The position numbers and the translations under genes were made by a program. Below, piece after piece: positions 53,397-61,331 of a DNA stretch of 64,000 bases. This stretch comes from Burkholderia sp. OK233. Lineage in GTDB: Bacteria > Pseudomonadota > Gammaproteobacteria > Burkholderiales > Burkholderiaceae. Positions within the stretch are counted from its first letter, which is position 1. Each line of letters begins with the position of its first letter. The stretch spans positions 186,001 to 250,000 of the forward strand of contig NZ_OCSR01000003.1 of the NCBI RefSeq assembly GCF_900230185.1, read 5' to 3'. The notes beneath the pieces are model-generated. The model did no database searches. It saw nothing but the letters and a program-made list of their open reading frames with translations, and was not told the origin of the DNA.

Positions 53397-53683
53397 GCGG
53401 CCATCTCCTGTTGGTGCAGATGCGCGCTCAGGTTGCGGTGCAGGCGCATCGCGTCGCGCACGTTACCGAAGGGTCCGTGGAACTGGTTGCTGTTGCCCGC
53501 CGTACAGCGATCGATCGGCTCCCACAGCAGGTAGCGCCACTCGTCATAGACTGAGTACCGCGCGATCGTCCAGCCCGACGGGTGGACCAGCGCAAAGTCG
53601 CCGGACGGTCGCCATTTGCACTGGCTGTCATCGTCCGCGTCCGCGGCATCGGCAATCGCGGGAACCGGAAGATCTGCCTTCAT
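53393..53683 (-). CDS. Small hypothetical protein of the transfer locus
   Basis: A 96-aa cytoplasmic protein. The ATG at 53683 overlaps the stop of the preceding gene (ATGA), which fixes the start. The sequence is aromatic-rich: KWRPSGDFALVHPSGWTIAR, then YSVYDEWRYLLWEPID and a helical RDAMRLHRNLSAHLHQQE. No family recognised. The tight coupling on both sides indicates a real gene in the virB11-virD4 interval. Confidence 0.65.
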   Translation of the reverse strand: MKADLPVPAIADAADADDDSQCKWRPSGDFALVHPSGWTIARYSVYDEWRYLLWEPIDRCTAGNSNQFHGPFGNVRDAMRLHRNLSAHLHQQEMAA

Positions 53684-53907
53684 TGCGGGAACTCTCCGGG
53701 TGGATCGGCGAACAGGATCCGCAGGGCGTCGCGCTGCGCGTTGTCCAGCCCGGCGTCGGGGACACCCTCGCAGCCGCGCACGATCACAGCGCCGTAGAGC
53801 CGCGCCAGCGCGCGGACCTCTGTGCTGGCAGCAAATGCTTCGTCCGACGGCGAACGCATGCGCCACCCCTCGATCGCCGCCTCGATATCGCTGATCGCGA
53901 AGTTCAT
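53680..53907 (-). CDS. DUF3717-like small protein
   Basis: A 75-aa protein starting with the ATG at 53907 (MNFAISDIEAAIEGWRMRSP), which overlaps the preceding stop; GGAGGAC is upstream. The pattern ISDIEAAIEGWR-RSP, then EVRALARLYGAVI, fits the Burkholderia DUF3717 family of unknown function. It is coupled to genes on both sides by ATGA overlaps. Confidence 0.7.
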   Translation of the reverse strand: MNFAISDIEAAIEGWRMRSPSDEAFAASTEVRALARLYGAVIVRGCEGVPDAGLDNAQRDALRILFADPPGEFPQ

Positions 53908-54167
53908 ACACGGTCCTCCCTGCGAACGAGCCAGTGCGCCGTGAAACCGCGCGCCCACGACACCGCATAAACAAAGCACAGCGCGAGCACGCCGTACTGA
54001 TGCGCTCGCCACGCCATGTCGAACCAGAACGGCTGCGCGGCCAGCCCGAAGATGCAGGCCCAGCGCCGCCAGTGCGCACGCCGGTCCTGCGACAGAAACA
54101 CGGCGAGCGCACCGCACAGGCTGATCGCGATCTGTTCGATCATCTGCGCCGCGGCATCGGCGCTCAT
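53904..54167 (-). CDS. Small inner-membrane protein of the transfer locus
   Basis: An 87-aa protein starting with the ATG at 54167, which overlaps the virB11 stop (ATGA). Two to three hydrophobic segments are seen (IEQIAISLCGALAVFL, WACIFGLAAQPFWFDMAW, YGVLALCFVYAVSWA). No family recognised. The coupling to virB11 suggests a role at the base of the secretion channel or in regulating transfer (inference). Confidence 0.65.
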   Translation of the reverse strand: MSADAAAQMIEQIAISLCGALAVFLSQDRRAHWRRWACIFGLAAQPFWFDMAWRAHQYGVLALCFVYAVSWARGFTAHWLVRREDRV

Positions 54168-55204
54168 GAGACACAACCCAGCAGCTGCGCCTTGCCGATC
54201 GGGTCGTACCAGATCTCAGCGAGCCGCTTGTCGCGGTTCATGAACAGGACGAGGTCCACCGTTACGCGCACCTGGTCCATGATGAATTGCCAGTCGAGCG
54301 TCTGGCCAACGACGCTCTGCTTGACCAGCGTCGCGATGCGCGAATGAGCTGAACGCGCGTCGTTGCAATGCACCGTCGTAATGCCGCCTGGCGTGCCCGT
54401 GTTGAGCAGAGTCACGTAGTCCCACGTTTCGTCGCCACGACACTCGGCAAGAAACACACGGTCGAACTTCATGCGCAGTGTGGAACGCACCAGTTCCTTC
54501 GCCGGCAGCGTGTCGCTGAAAAACATGTGCACGCGATTCGGATGGTTCGGCAGCGACAGTTCCGGCGTGTCCTCGATCGTGCCGATCCGTTCATCGGACG
54601 GCACGAGGTCTGAGAGCGCCTTGTTCAGCGTCGTCTTGCCGGAGCCGGTGCCGCCGGCGAGCGCAATATTCAACCGGTTGGCGACGGCAAGCTCCAGCAT
54701 GCGCGTGACGTTGCGTTGCGACTTCGCCTCGAGCATCTCCATCTCGAACGACTGCAGATCAAGCGCGGCTGGCATCTCGCGGCGAGGCGAAACGTCGCGG
54801 TATCCCTCGAACCAGCCGTTGGTGTCGTATTCGTCAACGGTAAAGCGCACATTCGACGGAATACGGATCGTGATGGAGATGGTGTCCTGCTCGCAGGCCG
54901 GCTGCATCAGAACGTGCCCGCGCTGGCCCTCCGGCAGCACGACTGGATGAATCGGTTCTTTCGTCCAGAACTTGCCACCCTTCATGACCGTCAGGGCATT
55001 CGCGAGCTTGGAGCAGGCGTCGAACGTGCAGGCCGCGGCTTCGTGCCGTTTCCAGCCGTGCGAGCCCTGGGTCCAGATCTCGCCCGGACGATTGATCGCA
55101 ACTTCGGTGAGACTCCCGTCGAAGAAGTTCGAGATGCCCATCTGTTTGAGGAAACTACGGGCGATCGTGCCCTTCTCAATCACATCGATTATGTCTGCGC
55201 TCAT
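54164..55204 (-). CDS. virB11: VirB11 traffic ATPase
   Basis: A 346-aa hexameric secretion ATPase. The ATG at 55204 has GGAG upstream; a 9-codon extension is unlikely. The N-terminal domain contains EVAINRPGEIW; the RecA-like domain has Walker A AGGTGSGKTTL (about residues 183-193), the Asp box ERIGTIEDTPEL, Walker B-like RVFLAECRGDETWDY and the His box GGITTVHCNDA. It works with VirB4 and VirD4 to power pilus assembly and DNA export. Confidence 0.93.
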   Translation of the reverse strand: MSADIIDVIEKGTIARSFLKQMGISNFFDGSLTEVAINRPGEIWTQGSHGWKRHEAAACTFDACSKLANALTVMKGGKFWTKEPIHPVVLPEGQRGHVLMQPACEQDTISITIRIPSNVRFTVDEYDTNGWFEGYRDVSPRREMPAALDLQSFEMEMLEAKSQRNVTRMLELAVANRLNIALAGGTGSGKTTLNKALSDLVPSDERIGTIEDTPELSLPNHPNRVHMFFSDTLPAKELVRSTLRMKFDRVFLAECRGDETWDYVTLLNTGTPGGITTVHCNDARSAHSRIATLVKQSVVGQTLDWQFIMDQVRVTVDLVLFMNRDKRLAEIWYDPIGKAQLLGCVS

Positions 55205-55258
55205 CTGCACTCCTTTCTGGTTCAGGCTCACATCCGTCTTTCAAGGTGATGCACTGGT

Positions 55259-55918
55259 TCATCGGGGCGTGGTGCCCGAATCCTGCGGCTCGATCTGCAC
55301 TGACACGCGATATGGGCCGCGATCGTCCGGCACGCTGCTGGCAAGCTCGCGAAGGGTTTGCGCCGGCGACGTAGAAATCACGGTTGCGCTCAGAGGCGCG
55401 GCCGGCCGGGTCCATTTCCAGGCCACACCGCCGATCGCCACTGCGCAGAGCCCCGATGCAAGCAGGACACGCGATATTCGCGGAGCCTGGCGATTTTGAA
55501 TTTCCAGAACCCCGGCCGGTTGACGGTTAGTTGCGCTCGCTTCCGTTGCGAGACTGGCCGAATGATTGACCGGCTCATCGAGCAACGGCAAAGCGCTATC
55601 GCCCCATTCCGAGAGTGTCAGCCCGATACGTGCCCCGACATGACGCAGCAGGTTGCGCCGCAGCGACGCTGACATATCGTCGATGCGGCACCCATCGAGC
55701 GCCATGCAATCCTCAAACGTGTGCTCGTCGGCGATCTGACGCAGTGGCAAGACATCGGGAACCACAAGCGCACGGCGCACATCGACCCGTTCGGCCAGCT
55801 GCCGAACCGTCGTGCCGTGGAAACAGAAACGCAGTGCGTCGCGCAGTTTGGTCTCGAACATGTCGCGATCGAGGCCGTGCAGCGGGAAATCGTCCGGATA
55901 GGTGATCTTCAGGTTCAT
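55259..55918 (-). CDS. Single-pass membrane protein between virB10 and virB11
   Basis: A 219-aa protein, not recognised. The start at 55918 (MNLKITYPDDFPLHGLDRD) is just after the virB10 stop. The N-terminal cytoplasmic part (about 1-140) is followed by one membrane helix (VLLASGLCAVAIGGVAW, about 147-163) and a C-terminal periplasmic tail of about 55 residues with YRVSVQIEPQDSG. The position inside the virB run suggests a structural or accessory secretion component specific to this plasmid type. Confidence 0.65.
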   Translation of the reverse strand: MNLKITYPDDFPLHGLDRDMFETKLRDALRFCFHGTTVRQLAERVDVRRALVVPDVLPLRQIADEHTFEDCMALDGCRIDDMSASLRRNLLRHVGARIGLTLSEWGDSALPLLDEPVNHSASLATEASATNRQPAGVLEIQNRQAPRISRVLLASGLCAVAIGGVAWKWTRPAAPLSATVISTSPAQTLRELASSVPDDRGPYRVSVQIEPQDSGTTPR

Positions 55919-55929
55919 GAGTCCGTTCC

Positions 55930-57285
55930 TCATTGCTGCCCGGTCGGGCCGACCAGGTTGCCCTGCGCGTCGACGTTCTCGTACACGCCGCTCAGGTCAA
56001 TGTCACGCGCGACAAAGATATTGATTACCGAGCCCTGGTTCGAATACGCCGTCGGCGGGATGTTGATCGTGCTGCGCAAGGTCTCAGCGGCCACGTCCTG
56101 CGTCGCGTTCGAACTGTTCGAGAATGTGATCTGGCTACCGCTGCCGCTCGCCTTGTTGGCCAGTGCCTGGCCGAAGTCGCCAATCAGGCTGACCATCAGC
56201 GCGCCCTTGAACCGCAGCCAGAAATGCTCGTCGACGTAGGCCGGAATACCCGCCGCGCCGAGCGGGTCGGTTGCCGGCGAGTTCAGCGGAATATGCACAT
56301 CGCCGTCGTCGATCTCATCCCAGATCGCGCCGATCACGCCCTGCCCCTGCAGGACCGCATCGCGCTGCTCGCCCTTCGCAATGGCTCCCTTGCGAACGAG
56401 CAGCGTCGTGCCATCGTCGGACCACACATCCTGCGCGATCGGGCAACCTATCAGGCCAGGCCGGTCGGTACGGATCGCCGTCGACTGACCACAGCGGATC
56501 ATCGTATTGCGGCTGAGCAGGTAGTGACGGTTCGGCCTGAAAGAGGCTTGCATCGGCTGCAGCTTCGATGGCTGCAACGACTGGTCGATCGGCGAGCCCT
56601 TGCTGTCGCCTGCGTCCGCCGTGCGGGTTGAGGTGGACCCACCGCCACCGTGCAGCGCTGCCATGCCCATCGACTTCGCCAAACCGGCCAGACCATCGGC
56701 ATCGTGACCACGCGCTCCAGCGTTGCCGCCGGCCGTGTTGCCACTGCTGTCGTCTGCGCTTTCATTCGATGCCACGGGACCATCTTTGCTCTGGCCGGAA
56801 TCGTTATTGCCCTCATTGTTCCCACCCGCGACGAGCACGCTGCCCTGCAGGCGGCGCTCGGCCGGTGTGAGCGGCCGCGGCTGGTTGCTCACGGCCACCG
56901 CCTGTCCCGTCTGAGATGCCGCGCCGGCCGGCGTCGCAAGCCGGGAATTCGCCGCAGCTGCGGCCGCAGCCTCCGACGCTGCACGGGCCTGCTCGTCTTC
57001 CGCGTGTTTAATACGATCCTTCTGCGTCTCCAGATCCGCACCGGCGTCACTCGCGCTGCTGTCCTTTGGTTTGTTCAGCACCGCCTGCTTCGCATCCTGA
57101 TGCTGCTGGAAGAGCCGCTGCAGATAGATCGTGACGCCAGATGCACCCAGCGCAATAACAGCGAGCGCGACCAGCACCAGACGCAGCTTGCCCACGCGCG
57201 TCTTCCGGCGGCCCGGCAGGTCGAGCGAAGGCTGCGGGCCGACGTCGGTCGACGCCGCATGTTCCATTTCGTTTCGTTCAGTCAT
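55930..57285 (-). CDS. virB10: VirB10/TrbI core-complex protein
   Basis: A 451-aa protein spanning both membranes. A short cytoplasmic N-terminus is followed by a membrane helix (LVLVALAVIALGASGVTIYL, about 34-53) and a long Ala/Gln/Glu-rich coiled-coil and low-complexity linker. The C-terminal beta-barrel domain (from about 240) has RNTMIRCGQSTAIRTDRPGLIGCPIAQDVWSDDGTTLL, broken by family-typical Cys residues, and INIPPTAYSNQGSVINIFVARD. It overlaps the unknown gene's upstream region by only a few bases. VirB10 senses ATP use by VirB11/VirD4 and gates the outer-membrane pore. Confidence 0.92.
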   Translation of the reverse strand: MTERNEMEHAASTDVGPQPSLDLPGRRKTRVGKLRLVLVALAVIALGASGVTIYLQRLFQQHQDAKQAVLNKPKDSSASDAGADLETQKDRIKHAEDEQARAASEAAAAAAANSRLATPAGAASQTGQAVAVSNQPRPLTPAERRLQGSVLVAGGNNEGNNDSGQSKDGPVASNESADDSSGNTAGGNAGARGHDADGLAGLAKSMGMAALHGGGGSTSTRTADAGDSKGSPIDQSLQPSKLQPMQASFRPNRHYLLSRNTMIRCGQSTAIRTDRPGLIGCPIAQDVWSDDGTTLLVRKGAIAKGEQRDAVLQGQGVIGAIWDEIDDGDVHIPLNSPATDPLGAAGIPAYVDEHFWLRFKGALMVSLIGDFGQALANKASGSGSQITFSNSSNATQDVAAETLRSTINIPPTAYSNQGSVINIFVARDIDLSGVYENVDAQGNLVGPTGQQ

Positions 57286-57303
57286 GCCCGGTTCACTCCC
57301 TGA

Positions 57304-58215
57304 TCAGTTCGTCGATGCATCGGCGTGATCGCGCTGGATGCGCGCGCTGCCCGGCACCGACGAGCCGGCACGGTTGTAATGGCCATCTGGCGCATAGCCG
57401 TTGTTGCGAATACCCAGCACCGACTGGCCGTAGCGGATGACAAACGACTTCGACACTTCGTGCACGACGACCGTGTCGCCCTCCATATGGAAGTTCGCTG
57501 TCGCTTCGCCGTCGTCGGGCAGCTTCGTGAAAATCGTTGGCAGGTCACGCGCGGTTGCGTACTTGAAATACGTAAAACGGCCGTCGTCCCACAGTGCGGT
57601 CGGCGCGAGTGCGCGATCGCCGCGCATCATGTACTGGATATTGGCCGCGGAAATCGATGCGAGAGGAGCGGCTTTCGCACCACCCACGCTATTCGCAATC
57701 GATGCCGGAATCGCTGGCCCATTAGCCTGCTGACCGCCCAGCGCTGCGTTGACAGCGTCCTGACGGCGCTGCTGCGCGGTTGCCGCTTTGGCACGCGTGT
57801 CCGGATAGTCGAAACGCAGTATCCATGTCGCCGGCTGAGCGGCCGATACGTCGACAAGTGACAGCGGATACGTGCGCCGGTTGGTGACCAGCAGAAGATT
57901 GGTTTCCGGCTGCGCCGCACCCGGTTTGAGCAACGCGCCACTGTCATTGATGGCTATGTGCCACGCCTTCCCGTCTCCAATGCCCTCGCCGCTGTTGATG
58001 ATGTGTTCACCTGGCTCGAACTGGATCATCACCGCGCGCCCCGGCATGGTTGCCACGCGATAGGCCTGGTCCGGATCGTAGGTCGCGCACTGGATGTGCG
58101 GGTCGGAACCGCAACTGCGCGGCGTTTCGAGGGCTCGCGCGCGGATCGGCGCCAACGCGAAACTCAGTGCGACCGCGGCCGTGCCCGCTGACATCCGGAT
58201 CGTTCGTCCTTTCAT
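57304..58215 (-). CDS. virB9: VirB9 core-complex protein
   Basis: A 303-aa periplasmic protein. The start at 58215 (MKGRTIRMSAGTAAVAL) gives a signal peptide cleaved near ARA (about residue 28), and GGAG lies upstream; it overlaps virB8 by 4 nt. The N-terminal domain has YDPDQAYRVATMPGRAVMIQFEPGE with the typical H-I-N that follows. The C-terminal domain has ALWDDGRFTYFKYATARDLPTIF and VVHEVSKSFVIRYGQSVLGIRN, both family signatures. It forms the outer-membrane ring with VirB7 and VirB10. Confidence 0.92.
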   Translation of the reverse strand: MKGRTIRMSAGTAAVALSFALAPIRARALETPRSCGSDPHIQCATYDPDQAYRVATMPGRAVMIQFEPGEHIINSGEGIGDGKAWHIAINDSGALLKPGAAQPETNLLLVTNRRTYPLSLVDVSAAQPATWILRFDYPDTRAKAATAQQRRQDAVNAALGGQQANGPAIPASIANSVGGAKAAPLASISAANIQYMMRGDRALAPTALWDDGRFTYFKYATARDLPTIFTKLPDDGEATANFHMEGDTVVVHEVSKSFVIRYGQSVLGIRNNGYAPDGHYNRAGSSVPGSARIQRDHADASTN

Positions 58216-59054
58216 GCTCCACCTCCGGCTGCCGCAGAGCCCGACGCCGGCGCAGCATCGGCGGGCGCCCGGGTCCAGTCGCGTGTGACCTCGTAGCTCG
58301 TGCAGCGAAAACCGTCCGCGTTGAGATCCTGCTGATCCTGTTTTTCGGGAACGTTCACACGCTCGAATGCGACCGTCGCAATCCAGTACGTCGGATCCGG
58401 ACGCTTTACGGCCGCGTTGAGCCAAACCAGTTGCCGCGAGCAGAACACCTGTGCCGTCGTTCCCACGAAAGTGATCGAGCCGACGTGTGCAATGACCCGC
58501 GCCTGATCCTTCAGCAGCTTGAGTGGGCCCGTCGGGCCGCGCACGAACCCGTCATAGGCTTCCTTCTCGTGGTCGCCGCTCATGAACATCACTGCGGCGT
58601 GCGTGTCCGAAATCGTCTCCCAGTCGTAGCTCTCGCGCAGTTCGACGTAACGGTGCAGATCCGCGCGGTCGGTCTTCTGGGAAAACGTGACGTGTCCGTT
58701 CGCTGTTGTCGGCAACACATCCACCTTCCCTGTCGTGTCGTTCACGCGCAGCACGGCGGGCGGGTTCGGTCGCTTTAGGAGTCCTAAAGCCCCCATGCCA
58801 GAAACAGCGGCGAGGGCGACAACACCCATGAGCACCGAACGCCGGTCGGCGATACGGGCCTTCTCTTCCGCGGCTTCGACCTTCGACTTTTCGAAGGCCT
58901 GCGCCTGTTGCAGGTACCAGCTGACCGCATCGTGCTCACCTGATTCAACACCGCTCACCGGCGCGTCTGCGCGCGTGGTCGACCCGGTCGGGCTTCCATT
59001 ACGTTTGCGCGCGTTCGCTCCCGACGCAAACCATTGCCTGATAGTCGATACCAT
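58212..59054 (-). CDS. virB8: VirB8 inner-membrane scaffold protein
   Basis: A 280-aa protein starting at 59054 (MVSTIRQWFASGANARK). A cytoplasmic N-terminus contains WYLQQAQAFEKSKVEAAEEK; one membrane helix follows (VLMGVVALAAVSGMGALGLL, about 73-92), then the NTF2-like periplasmic domain with YVELRESYDWETISDTHAAVMFMS, the VirB8 signature around residue 140-165, and PDPTYWIATVAFE. The C-terminal tail is Ala/Gly-rich. It nucleates assembly of the secretion apparatus. Confidence 0.9.
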   Translation of the reverse strand: MVSTIRQWFASGANARKRNGSPTGSTTRADAPVSGVESGEHDAVSWYLQQAQAFEKSKVEAAEEKARIADRRSVLMGVVALAAVSGMGALGLLKRPNPPAVLRVNDTTGKVDVLPTTANGHVTFSQKTDRADLHRYVELRESYDWETISDTHAAVMFMSGDHEKEAYDGFVRGPTGPLKLLKDQARVIAHVGSITFVGTTAQVFCSRQLVWLNAAVKRPDPTYWIATVAFERVNVPEKQDQQDLNADGFRCTSYEVTRDWTRAPADAAPASGSAAAGGGA

Positions 59055-59062
59055 CCTGTTCC

Positions 59063-59206
59063 TCACTTCGGTTCCGTATGGCCCGACTGCTGGGCTAACG
59101 GTTGATTGACGGGTACCCACTGACCAGTCGGCTCGGGTGGCTTTGGCGCCGAGCTGCACGCCTGCAGCGCGAAGGCCATCAGTAAAATAGCGACAGGAGA
59201 TTTCAT
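59063..59206 (-). CDS. virB7: VirB7-like lipoprotein
   Basis: A 47-aa lipoprotein: signal MKSPVAILLMAFALQACSS with the lipobox LQAC (Cys17), then a short Pro-rich mature part (PKPPEPTGQWVPVNQPL). The size, lipobox and position just before virB8 fit VirB7, which pins VirB9 to the outer membrane. The start at 59206 replaces a longer frame with no signal. Confidence 0.8.
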   Translation of the reverse strand: MKSPVAILLMAFALQACSSAPKPPEPTGQWVPVNQPLAQQSGHTEPK

Positions 59207-59256
59207 GGTCTCCGTTTCTCCTTTGGATTGAGCAAAACAGGCGTATTGCGTGGCAT

Positions 59257-59352
59257 CTAGTAAAACAGCTTGATCGATACCATCGCGCCGATCGTTGCCA
59301 CCACCGCCGCGATAACCCACCAACGTGCGATTGTCGTGAATAACCGGATCAT
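59257..59352 (-). CDS. 31-residue membrane peptide between virB6 and virB7
   Basis: An ATG at 59352 lies 3 nt after the virB6 stop, with GAGG 8-9 nt upstream located inside the end of virB6. The 31 codons read MIRLFTTIARWWVIAAVVAT then IGAMVSIKLFY, a single membrane helix with positive N-terminus. The coupling, ribosome binding site and membrane character argue that it is translated. It is too short for standard gene calling. Function unknown. Confidence 0.55.
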   Translation of the reverse strand: MIRLFTTIARWWVIAAVVATIGAMVSIKLFY

Positions 59353-59355
59353 TTT

Positions 59356-60255
59356 TTACGCCTCACTCAAGCAACCGCCGGTCTTCGGCGATCCGCCGCC
59401 GCCCATTTTTCCAAGCGAGCCAGCAAGTCTCGCGACGCTACCCAGCTTGCCCACCATCGTCGAGATACCGACACCGCCCGCGAGAGACGAAGCCAAACCC
59501 GGCAGGTTAAGCGATATAACCCAGAAGGCCAGCCCCATGATGTCCAGGTCAATGACCTGCGCGATAGAGGGAGATCCGTTCAGCGGTACCACGCCCATTG
59601 CGAAATTGACTTCGAGTGCACAGGCGGCCGCGAAGAGCGCAACCAGCAGGGTGTAGTTCATGCATTGACCGACCCAGTTCCAGAAGAACTGTCGCGATGG
59701 CGGGAAGAGCGCCGCTGAGATGAACAGTGGGCCAAGAGCGAGCAGAAGCCCAAGCGCAAACTTCGCCAGAATGATGTACGCAACCGCTATCGCCATGAAC
59801 GGGCCACCGAAAATGATCATCAGCGCGATCGTCCAGACGGCCGCTATAACCTTCAGGCCGGACGCCTGTGCATAGATCGCCTGGGCTGCATGGATGTATG
59901 CATTGAGCAGGTTGTCGAGGCCGGATACGGGGTTGCTACCGTTGGTCAACGCGCCGGCCAGCTGCTCGCCGAAACCATTAAAAAAAGGAACGACGTACTC
60001 ACTGTAGAACTGAATGTTCATCCCGCAGGTCAGGATGAGCGCCCACGTTGCCATGCGCATCAGGAAATCGTTGATCGGCTCGTCGTTGCGCCCCTGCCAG
60101 TACGTCCAGAGAATCAACAGGACATAGATGCTGAAGCAGGTGGCCATCAATGGCGAGATCAGCGCAATGATGTTGTTCGAGCCGGTCGAGATCGTGTTCA
60201 AAACGTTCTTGTCGAACGAATTGGTCATTGAGGTAAAGAGCTGGACGTCTGCCAC
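59356..60255 (-). CDS. virB6: VirB6/TrbL polytopic channel protein
   Basis: A 299-aa inner-membrane protein with five to seven hydrophobic helices. Signature-like features: NIIALISPLMATCFSIYVLLILWTYWQGR (broken by family-typical prolines), FLMRMATWALILTCGMN, IVWTIA-like helices and FALGLLLALGPLFISAALFPPSRQFFWNWVGQ, the conserved VirB6 segment at about 165-197. The C-terminus is glycine-rich. It forms part of the DNA path through the inner membrane. Confidence 0.88.
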   Translation of the reverse strand: MADVQLFTSMTNSFDKNVLNTISTGSNNIIALISPLMATCFSIYVLLILWTYWQGRNDEPINDFLMRMATWALILTCGMNIQFYSEYVVPFFNGFGEQLAGALTNGSNPVSGLDNLLNAYIHAAQAIYAQASGLKVIAAVWTIALMIIFGGPFMAIAVAYIILAKFALGLLLALGPLFISAALFPPSRQFFWNWVGQCMNYTLLVALFAAACALEVNFAMGVVPLNGSPSIAQVIDLDIMGLAFWVISLNLPGLASSLAGGVGISTMVGKLGSVARLAGSLGKMGGGGSPKTGGCLSEA

Positions 60256-60297
60256 GGATATCTCCTGCTTCGGTCAGTGATTGATGAACGAGTCGGA

Positions 60298-60543
60298 TTA
60301 CTTCAGCCCGGCCGCGCGGGCTTCGGCATCGTCGCTTGCAGCGTTGATACCCTTCGCCTTACGCTCAGCGGCAAGCTTCTCGGGCGTCGTGCCGAGAAAC
60401 GCCGCATCGAACTTCAGATCCTGCTGCTGCTGTTGCTCTTCCTGCAGGTTGTGCTGGTGACGATCCCACGCGAGGTATCCAAGGTAGCCAGCGATCGCGA
60501 CCAGCAAAGCGATGATTGAGCCTAGAAGTGTCTTATTGACCAT
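60298..60543 (-). CDS. Small membrane-anchored protein, entry-exclusion position
   Basis: An 81-aa protein starting at 60543, overlapping the virB5 end by 11 nt. One N-terminal membrane helix (TLLGSIIALLVAIAGYLGYL) is followed by a Gln-rich, charged region with FDAAFLGTTPEKLAAERKAKG. In many virB loci the slot between virB5 and virB6 holds an entry-exclusion lipoprotein, but no lipobox is present here. Its FDAAFLGTT motif resembles the FDNAFLGKT at the C-terminus of VirB5. Confidence 0.6.
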   Translation of the reverse strand: MVNKTLLGSIIALLVAIAGYLGYLAWDRHQHNLQEEQQQQQDLKFDAAFLGTTPEKLAAERKAKGINAASDDAEARAAGLK

Positions 60544-61306
60544 TGGTTTTCCCCAGGAATGCGTTGTCGAATTCACGGTCGCGCTGCTGTTCGGCAAGCT
60601 GCAGCTCTGTTTTCTGCAACTGCGCGGTGAGCTGCAGGCGCGTCTGGTCATTTGTGACCATCGCCTCTTCCGCGGCCATCCGGTTCTGCAGATCAGCCTT
60701 TTGCGCCGGATCCTGCGTCATGTTGGACTGCTGCATCAGCGCCTGGATGTTGTTCAGGCGCGCCATCGTCGCGCTATACGCCTGCTCGTTCATCGCCTTG
60801 TTGGCCGCGAGCGTGTCGTAATAGCGCTGCTGACCGGGCGTGCTGGCGCCGGTCATGCTTTCCTGCTGCTCGATCGACCGCATCGACGAACTGATACCCG
60901 AGAGACCGCCGTTCTTCGCCTGGTCGTAAATGTTTTGCCACTGTTCCGGAAGGTAGTTACGCAGCGACGCATCGTTCATGATGTTGCCGAAACTGCTGTT
61001 GCCAGTCAGCGCACGGTACTGGTCTTCCTGATTCTGGACCTGCTGCATCAGCTGCTCGACCTGCACCATCTGTTGCGCGAGCTCCGCCGGTGAGATGGTC
61101 GGCACGCCCTGCGCGTGGGCCTGCGAAAACGCACAGGCGCACAGCAGCGCGACCAGACTGCGGCTCGGCCAAAGCGTAATTCCCGGCAGATAGGCAAAGA
61201 CGTCCATGCCAGCGCGCGTTGATCGCGCCCGCAACGCCTCGCGAAGGTTCCGGATCGCTGGGTCAACCTGCCGGCGCACGGCCGGATAGACATCGGTGCT
61301 GTTCAT
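60533..61306 (-). CDS. virB5: VirB5 minor pilus protein
   Basis: A 257-aa protein. The start at 61306 has GAGGA upstream and gives an unusually long N-terminus (about 45 residues) before the hydrophobic signal SLVALLCACAFSQAHAQ; an internal ATG at 61207 would shorten it. The mature part is helical: ELAQQMVQVEQLMQQVQNQE, LPEQWQNIYDQAKNG and KADLQNRMAAEEAMVTNDQT are typical VirB5 sequences. The C-terminus ends FDNAFLGKTNGQ. It would sit at the pilus tip. Confidence 0.87.
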   Translation of the reverse strand: MNSTDVYPAVRRQVDPAIRNLREALRARSTRAGMDVFAYLPGITLWPSRSLVALLCACAFSQAHAQGVPTISPAELAQQMVQVEQLMQQVQNQEDQYRALTGNSSFGNIMNDASLRNYLPEQWQNIYDQAKNGGLSGISSSMRSIEQQESMTGASTPGQQRYYDTLAANKAMNEQAYSATMARLNNIQALMQQSNMTQDPAQKADLQNRMAAEEAMVTNDQTRLQLTAQLQKTELQLAEQQRDREFDNAFLGKTNGQ

Positions 61307-61331
61307 CGTTTCCTCCTTGAGTTGCAGCACA

